Shown: positions 1 to 6,171 of the stretch, piece by piece
How positions within the stretch are numbered: the first letter of the stretch is position 1
Layout of the letters: each line of letters starts with the position of its first letter
From: Candidatus Omnitrophota bacterium
GTDB lineage: Bacteria > Omnitrophota > Gorgyraeia > Duberdicusellales > 4484-171
Assembly (NCBI GenBank): GCA_016939345.1
Contig: JAFGHG010000158.1
Location: 1 to 12,515, forward strand
Reading direction: 5' to 3'
DNA length: 12,515 bases
Made by a program: the position numbers and the translations under genes
Notes under the pieces: model-generated
The model's database searches: none
What the model was told of the DNA's origin: nothing
What the model saw: only the letters and a program-made list of their open reading frames with translations

Positions 1-352
1 AAAAAGCAAAATTAGGAAAGCCGACTATTACTTTATTGCCGACCCTTAAGGCTTCCCGGATAACTAGTAATACATTTTTTACTTCCTGCATGCTCTGATT
101 CAGGATTACATAATCGAAAGATTCATCAGGATAGCCTTTAAGCCCGCTGTCTATATCGCTGTGAAAAACGCTCAGACCTTTTTCCACACATTTATAAATA
201 GCCTCATCGTTCAATTCTATGCCTTGGGCCTTAACGTTTTTGCCTTCCGCCAGATCGCTCAAAAGGTCTCCGCTGCCGCAACCTAAATCAAGGACTTTAG
301 AACCGACTTCTACTATATCGTATATTATTTTATGATCTAGGCGTTTGATCAT
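1..352 (-). CDS. metW: MetW-like methyltransferase-fold protein (3' end cut off by window)
   Basis: The first 117 codons are present; the C-terminus lies beyond base 1. The visible part is a class I SAM-dependent methyltransferase fold: motif I VLDLGCGSGDLL at residues 20-31, an acidic strand-2 end at GIEL (44-47), then PDESFDYVIL and a later LRVGNKVIVGFPNF stretch, which together are characteristic of MetW. The start codon overlaps the metX stop in an ATGA, so the two are probably translationally coupled. Established knowledge: metW sits beside metX in many bacteria and is linked to homoserine acetyltransferase function; its own chemistry is poorly defined. It is the last visible gene of the sulfur operon. 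Identification rests on motifs and on the metX neighbour, which agree. Confidence 0.9.
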   Translation of the reverse strand, partial: MIKRLDHKIIYDIVEVGSKVLDLGCGSGDLLSDLAEGKNVKAQGIELNDEAIYKCVEKGLSVFHSDIDSGLKGYPDESFDYVILNQSMQEVKNVLLVIREALRVGNKVIVGFPNFAF

Positions 353-1488
353 GATTTAACCTTGTTTATCTTAAAAGTGGCGCTCAAGAAGTGTTTTACC
401 AGATGTGTCTGCTCAGGTATATCGAGCAAAAAAGCATCATGGCCGTATTTTGCCTGTATCTGGCAATAACTAGCATCAACATTCCTTGTCTTTAAAAACT
501 GGATTATCTCCCGCGACTGGTATGCAGGATACAGCCAGTCTGATTCAAAAGACAAAACCAGGAAACGGGTATCGATTGTCTTTCCTTTAGGTATCAGCTT
601 CCCGCTGGATAAATCGAAATAATCCATGGCTTTGGTAATATAAAGATAACTGTTGGCATCGAAACGTTTTACAAAGCTGTCACCGCGGTAACGCAGATAA
701 CCTTCGACTTCAAAATCACTCTTAAAAGTAAAACTATAATTTTTTTCTCTGAGGCGGCGTGAGAATTTAGCCTCCATAGACTCATCGCTCATGTAAGTTA
801 TATGGCCTATCATCCTGGCCACTGACAGGCCTCTTTCAGGTGACCGGCCATCATAATAATTTCCCTGGTTCCAGTCAGGATCGGCCATGACAGCCTGCCT
901 TCCTACCTCATCAAAAGCTATTTGTTGTGGCGAATGCTTCCATGCTGTAGCAATTGGTATTGTTGAAGCAACAGCCTCAGGAAATGAGGCCACCCACTGT
1001 AATGCCTGCATGCCTCCCATTGAACCTCCGCTGACGCAAAGCAGCCTCTTTATGCCTAAATAGTCTATTAATTCCTTCTGGGCCTTGACCATGTCAGCAA
1101 TTGTAATAATAGGAAAGTCTAAAGCATAGGGTTTATTGGTCTTGGGGTTAAGCGACGACGGACCGGTAGAGCCTCTGCATCCACCGATTACATTAGAACA
1201 TATGACAAAGTACTTATCAGTATCAAAGGCCTTGCCTGGGCCAATCATGCTATCCCACCAGCCGGCCTTTTTATCACCCTTATGGAATCCTGCAGCATGG
1301 GCATCCCCGCTTAAAGCATGGACTATCAGTATGGCATTGCTTTTATTCTTATTTAATTCTCCATAAGCCTCATAAGCAAGGGTTATCGGCCCGAGGCTGG
1401 CTCCGCTCTCAAGCAGCATTGGGGATTCACCTTTAGCAAAAGTAAAATACTTTGTCTCAACTATTCCTAAGCTCTTCTTAGATTCCAT
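349..1488 (-). CDS. metX: homoserine O-acetyltransferase
   Basis: 379 residues, the usual MetX length. It transfers acetyl from acetyl-CoA to L-homoserine, giving the O-acetylhomoserine used by MetY upstream in the same operon; cytosolic. The alpha/beta-hydrolase catalytic triad is visible: nucleophile Ser156 in GGSMGG, Asp317 in ESDWLYP and His350 in GHDAFL. SNVIGGCRGSTGPSS (98-112) is also typical of the family. Acetyl rather than succinyl specificity is inferred from the MetY partner and was not tested; succinyl-transferring members of this fold exist. The chosen ATG has no clear Shine-Dalgarno sequence, so the start is less sure than the gene. The 207-base gap to cysK upstream holds repeats, so a local promoter is possible, although none stands out. 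Confidence 0.95.
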   Translation of the reverse strand: MESKKSLGIVETKYFTFAKGESPMLLESGASLGPITLAYEAYGELNKNKSNAILIVHALSGDAHAAGFHKGDKKAGWWDSMIGPGKAFDTDKYFVICSNVIGGCRGSTGPSSLNPKTNKPYALDFPIITIADMVKAQKELIDYLGIKRLLCVSGGSMGGMQALQWVASFPEAVASTIPIATAWKHSPQQIAFDEVGRQAVMADPDWNQGNYYDGRSPERGLSVARMIGHITYMSDESMEAKFSRRLREKNYSFTFKSDFEVEGYLRYRGDSFVKRFDANSYLYITKAMDYFDLSSGKLIPKGKTIDTRFLVLSFESDWLYPAYQSREIIQFLKTRNVDASYCQIQAKYGHDAFLLDIPEQTHLVKHFLSATFKINKVKS

Positions 1489-1695
1489 AGCATTTATTAG
1501 ACCACAATATTAATGCTTATTCAATTCTTTTATATACTGGTTTTAAACCCGAAATTCTAATATCGCCTGCCTGCCGGCAGGCAGGCATTCCAAAAAAATT
1601 CTAATTTTCTAATGTTCAAATTTTCAAAACTTTAGTTTCGATAATTTTAATTTGTTTCGAATTTCTGGCTTCGGGCTTCAAATTTATCCTGGTGA
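1489..1695. repeat. intergenic region with degenerate AT-rich repeat units
   Basis: The gap between cysK and metX carries no gene. It contains recurring variants of one short unit: AATTCTAA at 1553-1560 and again at 1597-1604, TTTCTAAT at 1606-1613, and TTTCGA at 1636-1641 and 1655-1660, followed by a TTCTGGCTTCGGGCTTC-like stretch. A GC-rich perfect palindrome sits among them (listed separately). The texture differs sharply from the surrounding codons and looks like a decayed dispersed repeat. Whether it recurs elsewhere in the genome cannot be seen here. Confidence 0.5.
1565..1586. repeat. 22-bp perfect GC-rich palindrome
   Basis: The left arm is GCCTGCCTGCC and the right arm is its exact reverse complement, with no spacer, so all 22 bases are self-complementary. 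Each arm also contains a tandem GCCT repeat. It stands in an AT-rich gap and is not followed by a T-run on either strand: on the plus strand A-rich sequence follows, and on the minus strand the T-run comes before the hairpin. It is therefore not a standard intrinsic terminator. It resembles the highly iterated palindromes seen in many environmental bacterial genomes. A role in mRNA 3'-end protection or as a protein site is only a guess. Confidence 0.8.
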
Positions 1696-2622
1696 TTACT
1701 CCTGATAAAGCCAGGTTGAAAGATACCGCTCGCCGCAGCTTGGCAAAACAGTAACAATGGTTTTTCCTTCTGACTCAGGCCGCCTTGCCACCTCAAGAGA
1801 TGCCCATACTGCTGCTCCGCTTGATATACCGGCCAGGATGCCTTCTTCTTTGGCCAGCTTACGGGCAACCCTTCCTGCATCAACATGCGAAACCAAAATT
1901 ATCTCATCAATGACCTTTCTATCAAGAACTTCAGGAATAAAACCAGCGCCTATTCCCTGAATTTTGTGCGAGCCAGGGTCTTTTCCGCTGAGCACTGCAG
2001 ACTCAACCGGCTCAAGGGCGATTATCTTTACCTCTGGTTTTTTTTCTTTTAAAACCTGGCCCACACCGGTAATGGTCCCGCCTGTGCCCACTCCGGCTAT
2101 GAATATATCAACTTTACCTTCAGTATCGTTCCAGATTTCTAAAGCTGTTGTTTTTCTATGGATTTCCGGATTTGACGGATTATTAAATTGCTGGGGCATA
2201 AAACTTTTAGGATTTTTTTTAACTAACTCTTCTGCTTTTTCAACTGCCCCTTTCATGCCCTTGGCTCCTTCTGTCAGCACTAGTTCAGCTCCCAGGATCT
2301 CTAAGAGCTTGCGCCTTTCAAGGCTCATTGTATCGGGCATAGTAAGAATGAGTTTGTAACCTTTAGCTGCGCAGACAAAAGCAAGAGCGATTCCGGTGTT
2401 TCCGCTGGTAGGCTCGATAACTGTAGTGCCTTTTACAAGCAAACCCTTCTTTTCTGCAGCTTCGATCATGGCCACACCTATTCGGTCTTTTATGCTCGAT
2501 AAAGGATTGAAGAACTCTATTTTTACCAGAATGTCAGCTTTTAAGCCTTTGCTCAGGCAATTAAGCCTTACCAAAGGAGTATTACCTATTGTCTTGGTTA
2601 TGTCATTAAATATCCTGCTCAT
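1696..2622 (-). CDS. cysK: cysteine synthase (O-acetylserine sulfhydrylase)
   Basis: 308 residues, normal for CysK. This PLP enzyme makes cysteine from O-acetylserine and sulfide in the cytosol. The PLP lysine is K45 in NPLSSIKDR, the substrate loop TSGNTG is at 72-77, the phosphate-binding GVGTGGT is at 177-183, and the C-terminal SCGERYLST (295-303) matches the family. The start is supported by AGGAG six bases before the ATG. It lies 83 bases downstream of metY, across a repeat-bearing gap. No cysE (serine acetyltransferase) is in the window, so its acetylserine supply is unseen. Some members of this family also accept O-acetylhomoserine or O-phosphoserine, and the sequence alone does not rule this out. 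Confidence 0.93.
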   Translation of the reverse strand: MSRIFNDITKTIGNTPLVRLNCLSKGLKADILVKIEFFNPLSSIKDRIGVAMIEAAEKKGLLVKGTTVIEPTSGNTGIALAFVCAAKGYKLILTMPDTMSLERRKLLEILGAELVLTEGAKGMKGAVEKAEELVKKNPKSFMPQQFNNPSNPEIHRKTTALEIWNDTEGKVDIFIAGVGTGGTITGVGQVLKEKKPEVKIIALEPVESAVLSGKDPGSHKIQGIGAGFIPEVLDRKVIDEIILVSHVDAGRVARKLAKEEGILAGISSGAAVWASLEVARRPESEGKTIVTVLPSCGERYLSTWLYQE

Positions 2623-2638
2623 AATCTACTCCTGTTTT

Positions 2639-2700
2639 TGTATCTTGTATCTCGCGATTATTTTGATCTTTACTAGATACTAGATACAAGTAACTAGATG
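2639..2700. repeat. short direct and inverted repeat in cysK-metY gap
   Basis: CTTGTATCT (2644-2652) and its exact reverse complement AGATACAAG (2682-2690) form a 9-bp stem around a 29-base loop. Each arm lies in a tandem repeat of its own: TGTATCT occurs twice on the left, and ACTAGAT occurs twice in tandem and once more at the right edge. This looks like a dispersed or slipped repeat inserted between two genes of one operon. On the minus strand it lies in the transcribed spacer, so it could form a weak hairpin ahead of the cysK Shine-Dalgarno sequence. Confidence 0.55.
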
Positions 2701-2705
2701 ATAAT

Positions 2706-4001
2706 TTATCTGCTTTTTTCTAAAGCTTGCTTTATATCAGCAATGATATCATCTATGTTTTCTATGCCTATTGAAAGCCTTATGTAATCTGAAGTTACCC
2801 CAGCAGCGACCTGCTCCTCTTCTGAAAGCTGTTGATGAGTTGTGCTTGCCGGGTGTATGGCTAGACTCTTGGCATCACCGATATTGGCAAGATGCGATAT
2901 CAGCTCCAGGGAATCGATGAATTTTTTACCAGAAGCTACCCCGCCTTTTATACCAAAACCTACTATTGCTCCTGCTCCTTTGGGCAGATATTTATCAGCT
3001 AGTTTCTTTTGCGAACTGGAATCAAGACCCGGATAATTTACCCAGCTTACCTGAGGATGCTTTTCTAGATACTGGGCAACTGCCAAAGCATTCTCACAGT
3101 GCCGCGGCATCCTTAAATGCAAAGTTTCAAGCCCCTGTAAAAATAAAAAGGCATTAAAAGGCGACATTGCCGGTCCGATATCACGAAGAAGGGTTAACCT
3201 GGCTTTGGTTATATAGGCAATGTTGCCCAGGGGTTTTAAGGCCTGGACAAAATTTATACCGTGATAGCTTGGATCAGGATCAGCTATCAAAGGAAATTTT
3301 CCATTAGTCCAGTCGAATTTTCCTGAATCAACTATCACTCCGCCAATCGATGTCCCATGGCCGCCGATAAACTTTGTGGTTGAGTAAATGATAATATCTG
3401 CCCCGTGCTCAAACGGCCGCAAAAGATAAGGAGTAACGGTATTATCAAGCACAAGCGGCAATTTGTTCTTATGGGCGATCTTAGACAATGCCTGGATATC
3501 AGTCACGTTAAGCTTTGGATTGCCTACTGACTCTGCATATATTGCTTTTGTCTTAGGAGTTATTGCCTTTTCAAGACCTTCTAAATTATCTGAAGGAAAA
3601 AAATTAACCTTTATACCGATTCTTTTAAAAGTATAATGAAACAAGGTGTAGGTTCCACCGTATAGATTATCGGCAGAAACGATCTCATCCCCGGCCTGGG
3701 CAATATTCAGCAAAGAAAGGGTTATGGCTGACTGGCCGCTGGCAGTAGCAAGTGCGCCTATGCCGCCTTCCAGGCTGGCAATTCTTTTCTCAAGAACATC
3801 AGTGGTAGGGTTCATCAGCCTGGTATATATATTGCCGAATTCTTTCAAGCTGAAAAGATTGGCTGCATGCTCTGTGCTTTTAAAATTATAGGAAGTTGTC
3901 TGATAAATAGGCACAGCCCTTGCCCCTGTAGCCGGATCAGGGGTCTGGCCGCCATGAAGAGCTAAGGTCTCGACTTTTAATTTTTTTTCATTTTTTGCCA
4001 T
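2706..4001 (-). CDS. metY: O-acetylhomoserine sulfhydrylase (MetY)
   Basis: 431 residues from the preferred start. This PLP enzyme converts O-acetylhomoserine plus sulfide to homocysteine (acetate released), the step after MetX. Hallmarks are the N-terminal ETLALHGGQTPDPATGARAVPIYQTTS type sequence (shown in parts: LHGGQ and VPIYQT), YTRLMNPTTDVLE, the GHG-containing STTKFIGGHG with Schiff-base Lys210, and a C-terminal HPASTTHQQL. The HPASTTH motif and the length point to MetY rather than cystathionine gamma-synthase or gamma-lyase, which are about 380-400 residues. A second in-frame ATG 12 bases upstream (4011-4013) lacks a ribosome site, while the one used here follows GGAGG. It sits 17 bases downstream of the PP-loop gene, in one transcript. 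Confidence 0.93.
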   Translation of the reverse strand: MAKNEKKLKVETLALHGGQTPDPATGARAVPIYQTTSYNFKSTEHAANLFSLKEFGNIYTRLMNPTTDVLEKRIASLEGGIGALATASGQSAITLSLLNIAQAGDEIVSADNLYGGTYTLFHYTFKRIGIKVNFFPSDNLEGLEKAITPKTKAIYAESVGNPKLNVTDIQALSKIAHKNKLPLVLDNTVTPYLLRPFEHGADIIIYSTTKFIGGHGTSIGGVIVDSGKFDWTNGKFPLIADPDPSYHGINFVQALKPLGNIAYITKARLTLLRDIGPAMSPFNAFLFLQGLETLHLRMPRHCENALAVAQYLEKHPQVSWVNYPGLDSSSQKKLADKYLPKGAGAIVGFGIKGGVASGKKFIDSLELISHLANIGDAKSLAIHPASTTHQQLSEEEQVAAGVTSDYIRLSIGIENIDDIIADIKQALEKSR

Positions 4002-4006
4002 CTTTG

Positions 4007-4011
4007 CCTCC
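4007..4011 (-). promoter_or_regulatory. Shine-Dalgarno GGAGG that decides the metY start
   Basis: GGAGG lies five bases before the ATG at 3999-4001. The alternative in-frame ATG at 4011-4013 overlaps this element and has only A-rich sequence in front of it. The shorter protein, starting MAKNEKK, is therefore preferred over the form with four extra residues. Confidence 0.75.
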
Positions 4012-4018
4012 ATTTTTT

Positions 4019-5008
4019 CTATATTCTTTTTGCTTGCAAATCGCCTTCATCCAAGGCCCTGGCCTTTAGAACCTGGATATTACCCCTTAATCCGCCTTGG
4101 AATTTTACTTTGACTTCTTTTTTCTTATCAGTATACCAAGCAATTATGCCTGAAGATATATTTTTGGCTTCTTCATCTATCCTGCCCCTGCCGATGGCTG
4201 TTGGCCCGGGCAGACCAAGAGGCTGAAAAAGATAGTCGCCATTAGAAAAAATGGCGGTTAATTTCTTGTTCTCTTCTTGGTTTCTGCCGACAGTTAAGGA
4301 AAACCCATCATTTACCCTAAAATACCTTCCTATTTTTATTAATTTTATTTCTTTGTCGTTTATTTTCTCATGCTTTATCAGGTCTTTGAGCCTGCGGCAA
4401 AAAATCTTATCGGTTAAAAGGCATCCTCCGCCCGGCCAAGGAAATTCTTTTATTTGCCATTCTTTGGCCAGAGCAAGCTGCCTATTCCTGCCTCTTCCTT
4501 CAAAATTAAAAAGAAATTCATCCTTTAACCAGCCTTTTTCCTGAGGAATAGTCAAAGGAAGAAGTTTTGCTGAAAGAGGCCTTACAAGCAGGCCATCTAA
4601 GCCGCTATCGCGGGTAATAGCAGATAAAGCCCTTTTATTCTGAGACATCGGCCTCTGACCCAGGACTTCGCCGGTGGCTATAAAAGAAGCTCCCTCTTTA
4701 TTCATCACTTCCCTGGCTTTCTTAAGCATAAGAATTTTACAATCAATACAAGGATTAAGATTTTTGCCGTACCCATAAGAAGGATTTTTAATTATATCTA
4801 GATACTTATCGCTTAAGATTTCTAATCTGAACGTTACACCCAGGTTTTCGGCAATACGCGATGCTGCTGTTTGAAAAGCCGAAACTTCATCATCCATCAC
4901 AAAAGGTATAAGAAAATGCAAAGCAACAACGTCTATGCCCTGGTTCAAAATCGCTTTAACTGCCAGTGAACTGTCCAGACCGCCGGATATTATTACTACT
5001 GCTTTCAT
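4019..5008 (-). CDS. stand-alone PP-loop ATPase, ThiI/MnmA-like sulfurtransferase
   Basis: 329 residues with an N-terminal PP-loop SGGLDSS (8-14), the ATP-binding signature of N-type ATP pyrophosphatases. NPCIDCK (85-91) resembles the cysteine-containing loop of MnmA, while ATGEVLGQRPMSQ (111-123) resembles the TGE-LGQ motif of ThiI. A further PGGGCLL cysteine at 196 could act as a second catalytic thiol. These enzymes adenylate a substrate, usually a tRNA uridine, and replace oxygen with sulfur. The THUMP domain of ThiI and its C-terminal rhodanese domain are both absent; the C-terminal part (about 210-329) is not one I can name. It starts three bases after the Rrf2 gene and leads into metY, so it is probably co-regulated with sulfur assimilation. 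Its actual substrate is unknown. Confidence 0.75.
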   Translation of the reverse strand: MKAVVIISGGLDSSLAVKAILNQGIDVVALHFLIPFVMDDEVSAFQTAASRIAENLGVTFRLEILSDKYLDIIKNPSYGYGKNLNPCIDCKILMLKKAREVMNKEGASFIATGEVLGQRPMSQNKRALSAITRDSGLDGLLVRPLSAKLLPLTIPQEKGWLKDEFLFNFEGRGRNRQLALAKEWQIKEFPWPGGGCLLTDKIFCRRLKDLIKHEKINDKEIKLIKIGRYFRVNDGFSLTVGRNQEENKKLTAIFSNGDYLFQPLGLPGPTAIGRGRIDEEAKNISSGIIAWYTDKKKEVKVKFQGGLRGNIQVLKARALDEGDLQAKRI

Positions 5009-5011
5009 AAA

Positions 5012-5452
5012 TTAAATACTATACATTATAGATTTTTCCTGCTTCAGCTTATACATCTTAACTAGAGTATCTACTGTGATACCTGATAAAACATCGGTTA
5101 TAGTCTTGCTTACTGACTTCCAGATGTCCCTGGTAACGCACTCTGCAATCTTATTGCATTCATCAGGATTGCGGATGCAGCTCACAAGCTCTAAACCACC
5201 CTCCAGATTCTCAACTATCTCTTTAAGGGTTATCGCGTAAGGCGGCCTTGAAAGGGAATATCCGCCCTTGGCTCCGCGGTAAGAATCAACTAAACCCGCA
5301 GCCCTTAAAGGAATGATTATCTGACTGAGATACTTCTCAGAAATTTCCTGAGAAGCAGAAATATCTTTTAAAAAAACCGGACCTTTTCCATAACTTAATC
5401 CGAGTTCAAGCATCAATCGCGTTCCATACCTAGCTCTGGTTGAAAGTTTCAT
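5012..5452 (-). CDS. Rrf2-family transcriptional regulator with putative Fe-S cysteines
   Basis: 146 residues, usual Rrf2 length. The family hallmarks are all present: start MKLSTRARYGTRLMLEL, the winged-helix DNA-binding region ending in ISEKYLSQII (37-46), and the wing RGAKGGYSLSR (59-69). Three cysteines at 92, 99 and 105 (spacing X6, X5) fall where IscR and NsrR hold an Fe-S cluster (X5, X5 in IscR). CymR, the Rrf2 cysteine-metabolism repressor of Firmicutes, works without such a cluster. The position at the head of a cysteine/methionine operon suggests control of that operon and of itself. AGGAG lies nine bases before the ATG. Whether it senses Fe-S status, sulfide or redox is inference; the Rrf2 assignment itself is firm. 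Confidence 0.92.
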   Translation of the reverse strand: MKLSTRARYGTRLMLELGLSYGKGPVFLKDISASQEISEKYLSQIIIPLRAAGLVDSYRGAKGGYSLSRPPYAITLKEIVENLEGGLELVSCIRNPDECNKIAECVTRDIWKSVSKTITDVLSGITVDTLVKMYKLKQEKSIMYSI

Positions 5453-5481
5453 TATCGGCTACTCCTATTTAGGGTGATAGA

Positions 5482-5509
5482 AATATACTCTAAATCTCTT
5501 ATTTGTCAA
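5482..5509 (-). promoter_or_regulatory. proximal promoter of the Rrf2-sulfur operon
   Basis: Read on the minus strand, TTGACA (5504-5509) is followed after 16 bases by TATATT (5482-5487). The -35 box matches the sigma-70 consensus fully. A start near 5475 would give a leader of roughly 23 bases containing the AGGAG ribosome site. The same boxes and spacing occur in the distal promoter at 5553-5580. Confidence 0.65.
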
Positions 5510-5530
5510 CAATCAATAATACATTACTAA

Positions 5531-5551
5531 ATTACTAGTAATACTAGTAAT
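5531..5551. promoter_or_regulatory. 21-bp dyad, candidate Rrf2 operator
   Basis: ATTACTAGT (5531-5539) and ACTAGTAAT (5543-5551) are exact reverse complements separated by three bases. A further direct copy of ATTACTA stands at 5523-5529. The dyad lies immediately downstream of the distal -10 box (5553-5558), covering the expected transcription start, so a bound protein would block that promoter. Rrf2 dimers are known to bind long AT-rich dyads, and the adjacent gene encodes such a protein. That this protein binds here is inference. Confidence 0.6.
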
Positions 5552-5552
5552 T

Positions 5553-5580
5553 AATATAGCATTTTTCCTTTATTTGTCAA
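5553..5580 (-). promoter_or_regulatory. distal promoter of the Rrf2-sulfur operon
   Basis: On the minus strand, TTGACA (5575-5580) precedes TATATT (5553-5558) with a 16-base spacer, the same architecture as the proximal promoter. The predicted start, near 5546, falls inside the 21-bp dyad, which suggests this promoter is the regulated one. Confidence 0.6.
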
Positions 5581-5604
5581 TAAATGGTTACATAGAAAAA
5601 ACCC

Positions 5605-5632
5605 TTGAAAAATATAAGATAATTGGTAATAT
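5605..5632 (+). promoter_or_regulatory. probable promoter of the membrane-protein/thi operon
   Basis: TTGAAA (5605-5610) and TAATAT (5627-5632) are separated by 16 bases and face the plus-strand genes. A start near 5639 would leave a leader of about 20 bases before the ATG at 5658. It lies back to back with the sulfur-operon promoters. That leader is far too short to hold a TPP riboswitch. Confidence 0.45.
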
Positions 5633-5657
5633 GGAGTTATTAAAATAGGCTTAGTAT

Positions 5658-6143
5658 ATGCGCGGAACAATAAATAAGGCATTGATTGTATTTTTGCTTG
5701 ACGCTTTTGTCTTCAACCTTGGGGCTTTTGCGGTAATTACCCTAGTCATAGTCATTCCTGTAATCATTATCAAAGCTATAAACATAAGAAAAAATAAAAC
5801 TAAACTTAAAAAAAGATTAAAATCCTGCTGTATATATCTAGCCATGTCAATTTTAATATTTACTGCTAACGGCATAAATAATAAAATTGCGGAAAACCGG
5901 GCTAAAATTCTTATTGAAGCTTGCGAGAAATATAAAAAAATAAATAACAAATATCCGGATAAACTGCAAGACCTCGTTCCTATCTTTATCAGCAAGGTCC
6001 CGGCAGCAAAATACACTCTTGCCTCTAATAAATTCTACTACCTGAAGACTGAAGACTCGCATATTTTGTTCTATATGCATATACCGCCCTTTGGAAGACC
6101 TACCTATAATTTTGAAAAAAAACAATGGGCATATATGGATTAA
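5658..6143 (+). CDS. small membrane protein of unknown function
   Basis: 161 residues; I do not recognise a named family. The N-terminus has one long or two short hydrophobic stretches (about 8-41), a strongly basic linker (43-55, mostly Lys/Arg/Asn), and a second hydrophobic segment (57-71). A hydrophilic C-terminal part follows: RAKILIEACEKY then KYPDKLQDLVP at 99-108, IPPFGRP (142-148) and a final W-A-Y-M-D. The 'helix, then YP-x-x-L-x-x-LVP' pattern resembles the soluble part of some pilin-like and inner-membrane small proteins, but this is not enough to assign a role. It precedes thiE by 28 bases on the same strand and probably shares its promoter. The ribosome site is weak (AGG about eight bases before the ATG). 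Confidence 0.7.
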   Translation: MRGTINKALIVFLLDAFVFNLGAFAVITLVIVIPVIIIKAINIRKNKTKLKKRLKSCCIYLAMSILIFTANGINNKIAENRAKILIEACEKYKKINNKYPDKLQDLVPIFISKVPAAKYTLASNKFYYLKTEDSHILFYMHIPPFGRPTYNFEKKQWAYMD

Positions 6144-6150
6144 AACAAAG

Positions 6151-6159
6151 TGTTATAAT
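6151..6159 (+). promoter_or_regulatory. possible extended -10 element before thiE
   Basis: TGTTATAAT fits the extended -10 pattern TG-N-TATAAT exactly, with no good -35 box upstream. A start about seven bases downstream would fall near 6166, leaving only about six bases before the thiE ATG. An AGGG at 6162-6165 is correctly placed as a weak Shine-Dalgarno for transcripts from farther upstream. The match may be chance in AT-rich DNA. Confidence 0.35.
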
Positions 6160-6171
6160 CTAGGGCTGGCT

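Noticed and set aside
1565..1586. GC-rich hairpin as an intrinsic terminator in the sulfur operon
   Set aside because: No T-run follows the stem on either strand; the minus-strand T-run precedes it.
1964..2359. Long open frame on the plus strand, antisense to cysK
   Set aside because: The composition and lack of any family-like motif fit an antisense shadow; the minus-strand frame carries complete CysK motifs.
4002..4013. metY start at the first in-frame ATG (4011-4013)
   Set aside because: It lacks a ribosome site and overlaps the GGAGG that serves the ATG at 3999-4001.
5453..5657. SAM riboswitch or T-box leader for the sulfur operon
   Set aside because: The predicted leaders are short and AT-rich with no multi-stem aptamer or terminator/antiterminator arrangement visible; a protein regulator with a dyad is the simpler explanation.
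6091..6171. Longer thiE starting at 6091
   Set aside because: The extra 27 residues do not resemble ThiE and the region codes for the end of the previous gene in another frame; the ATG at 6172 gives normal length and has AGGG before it.
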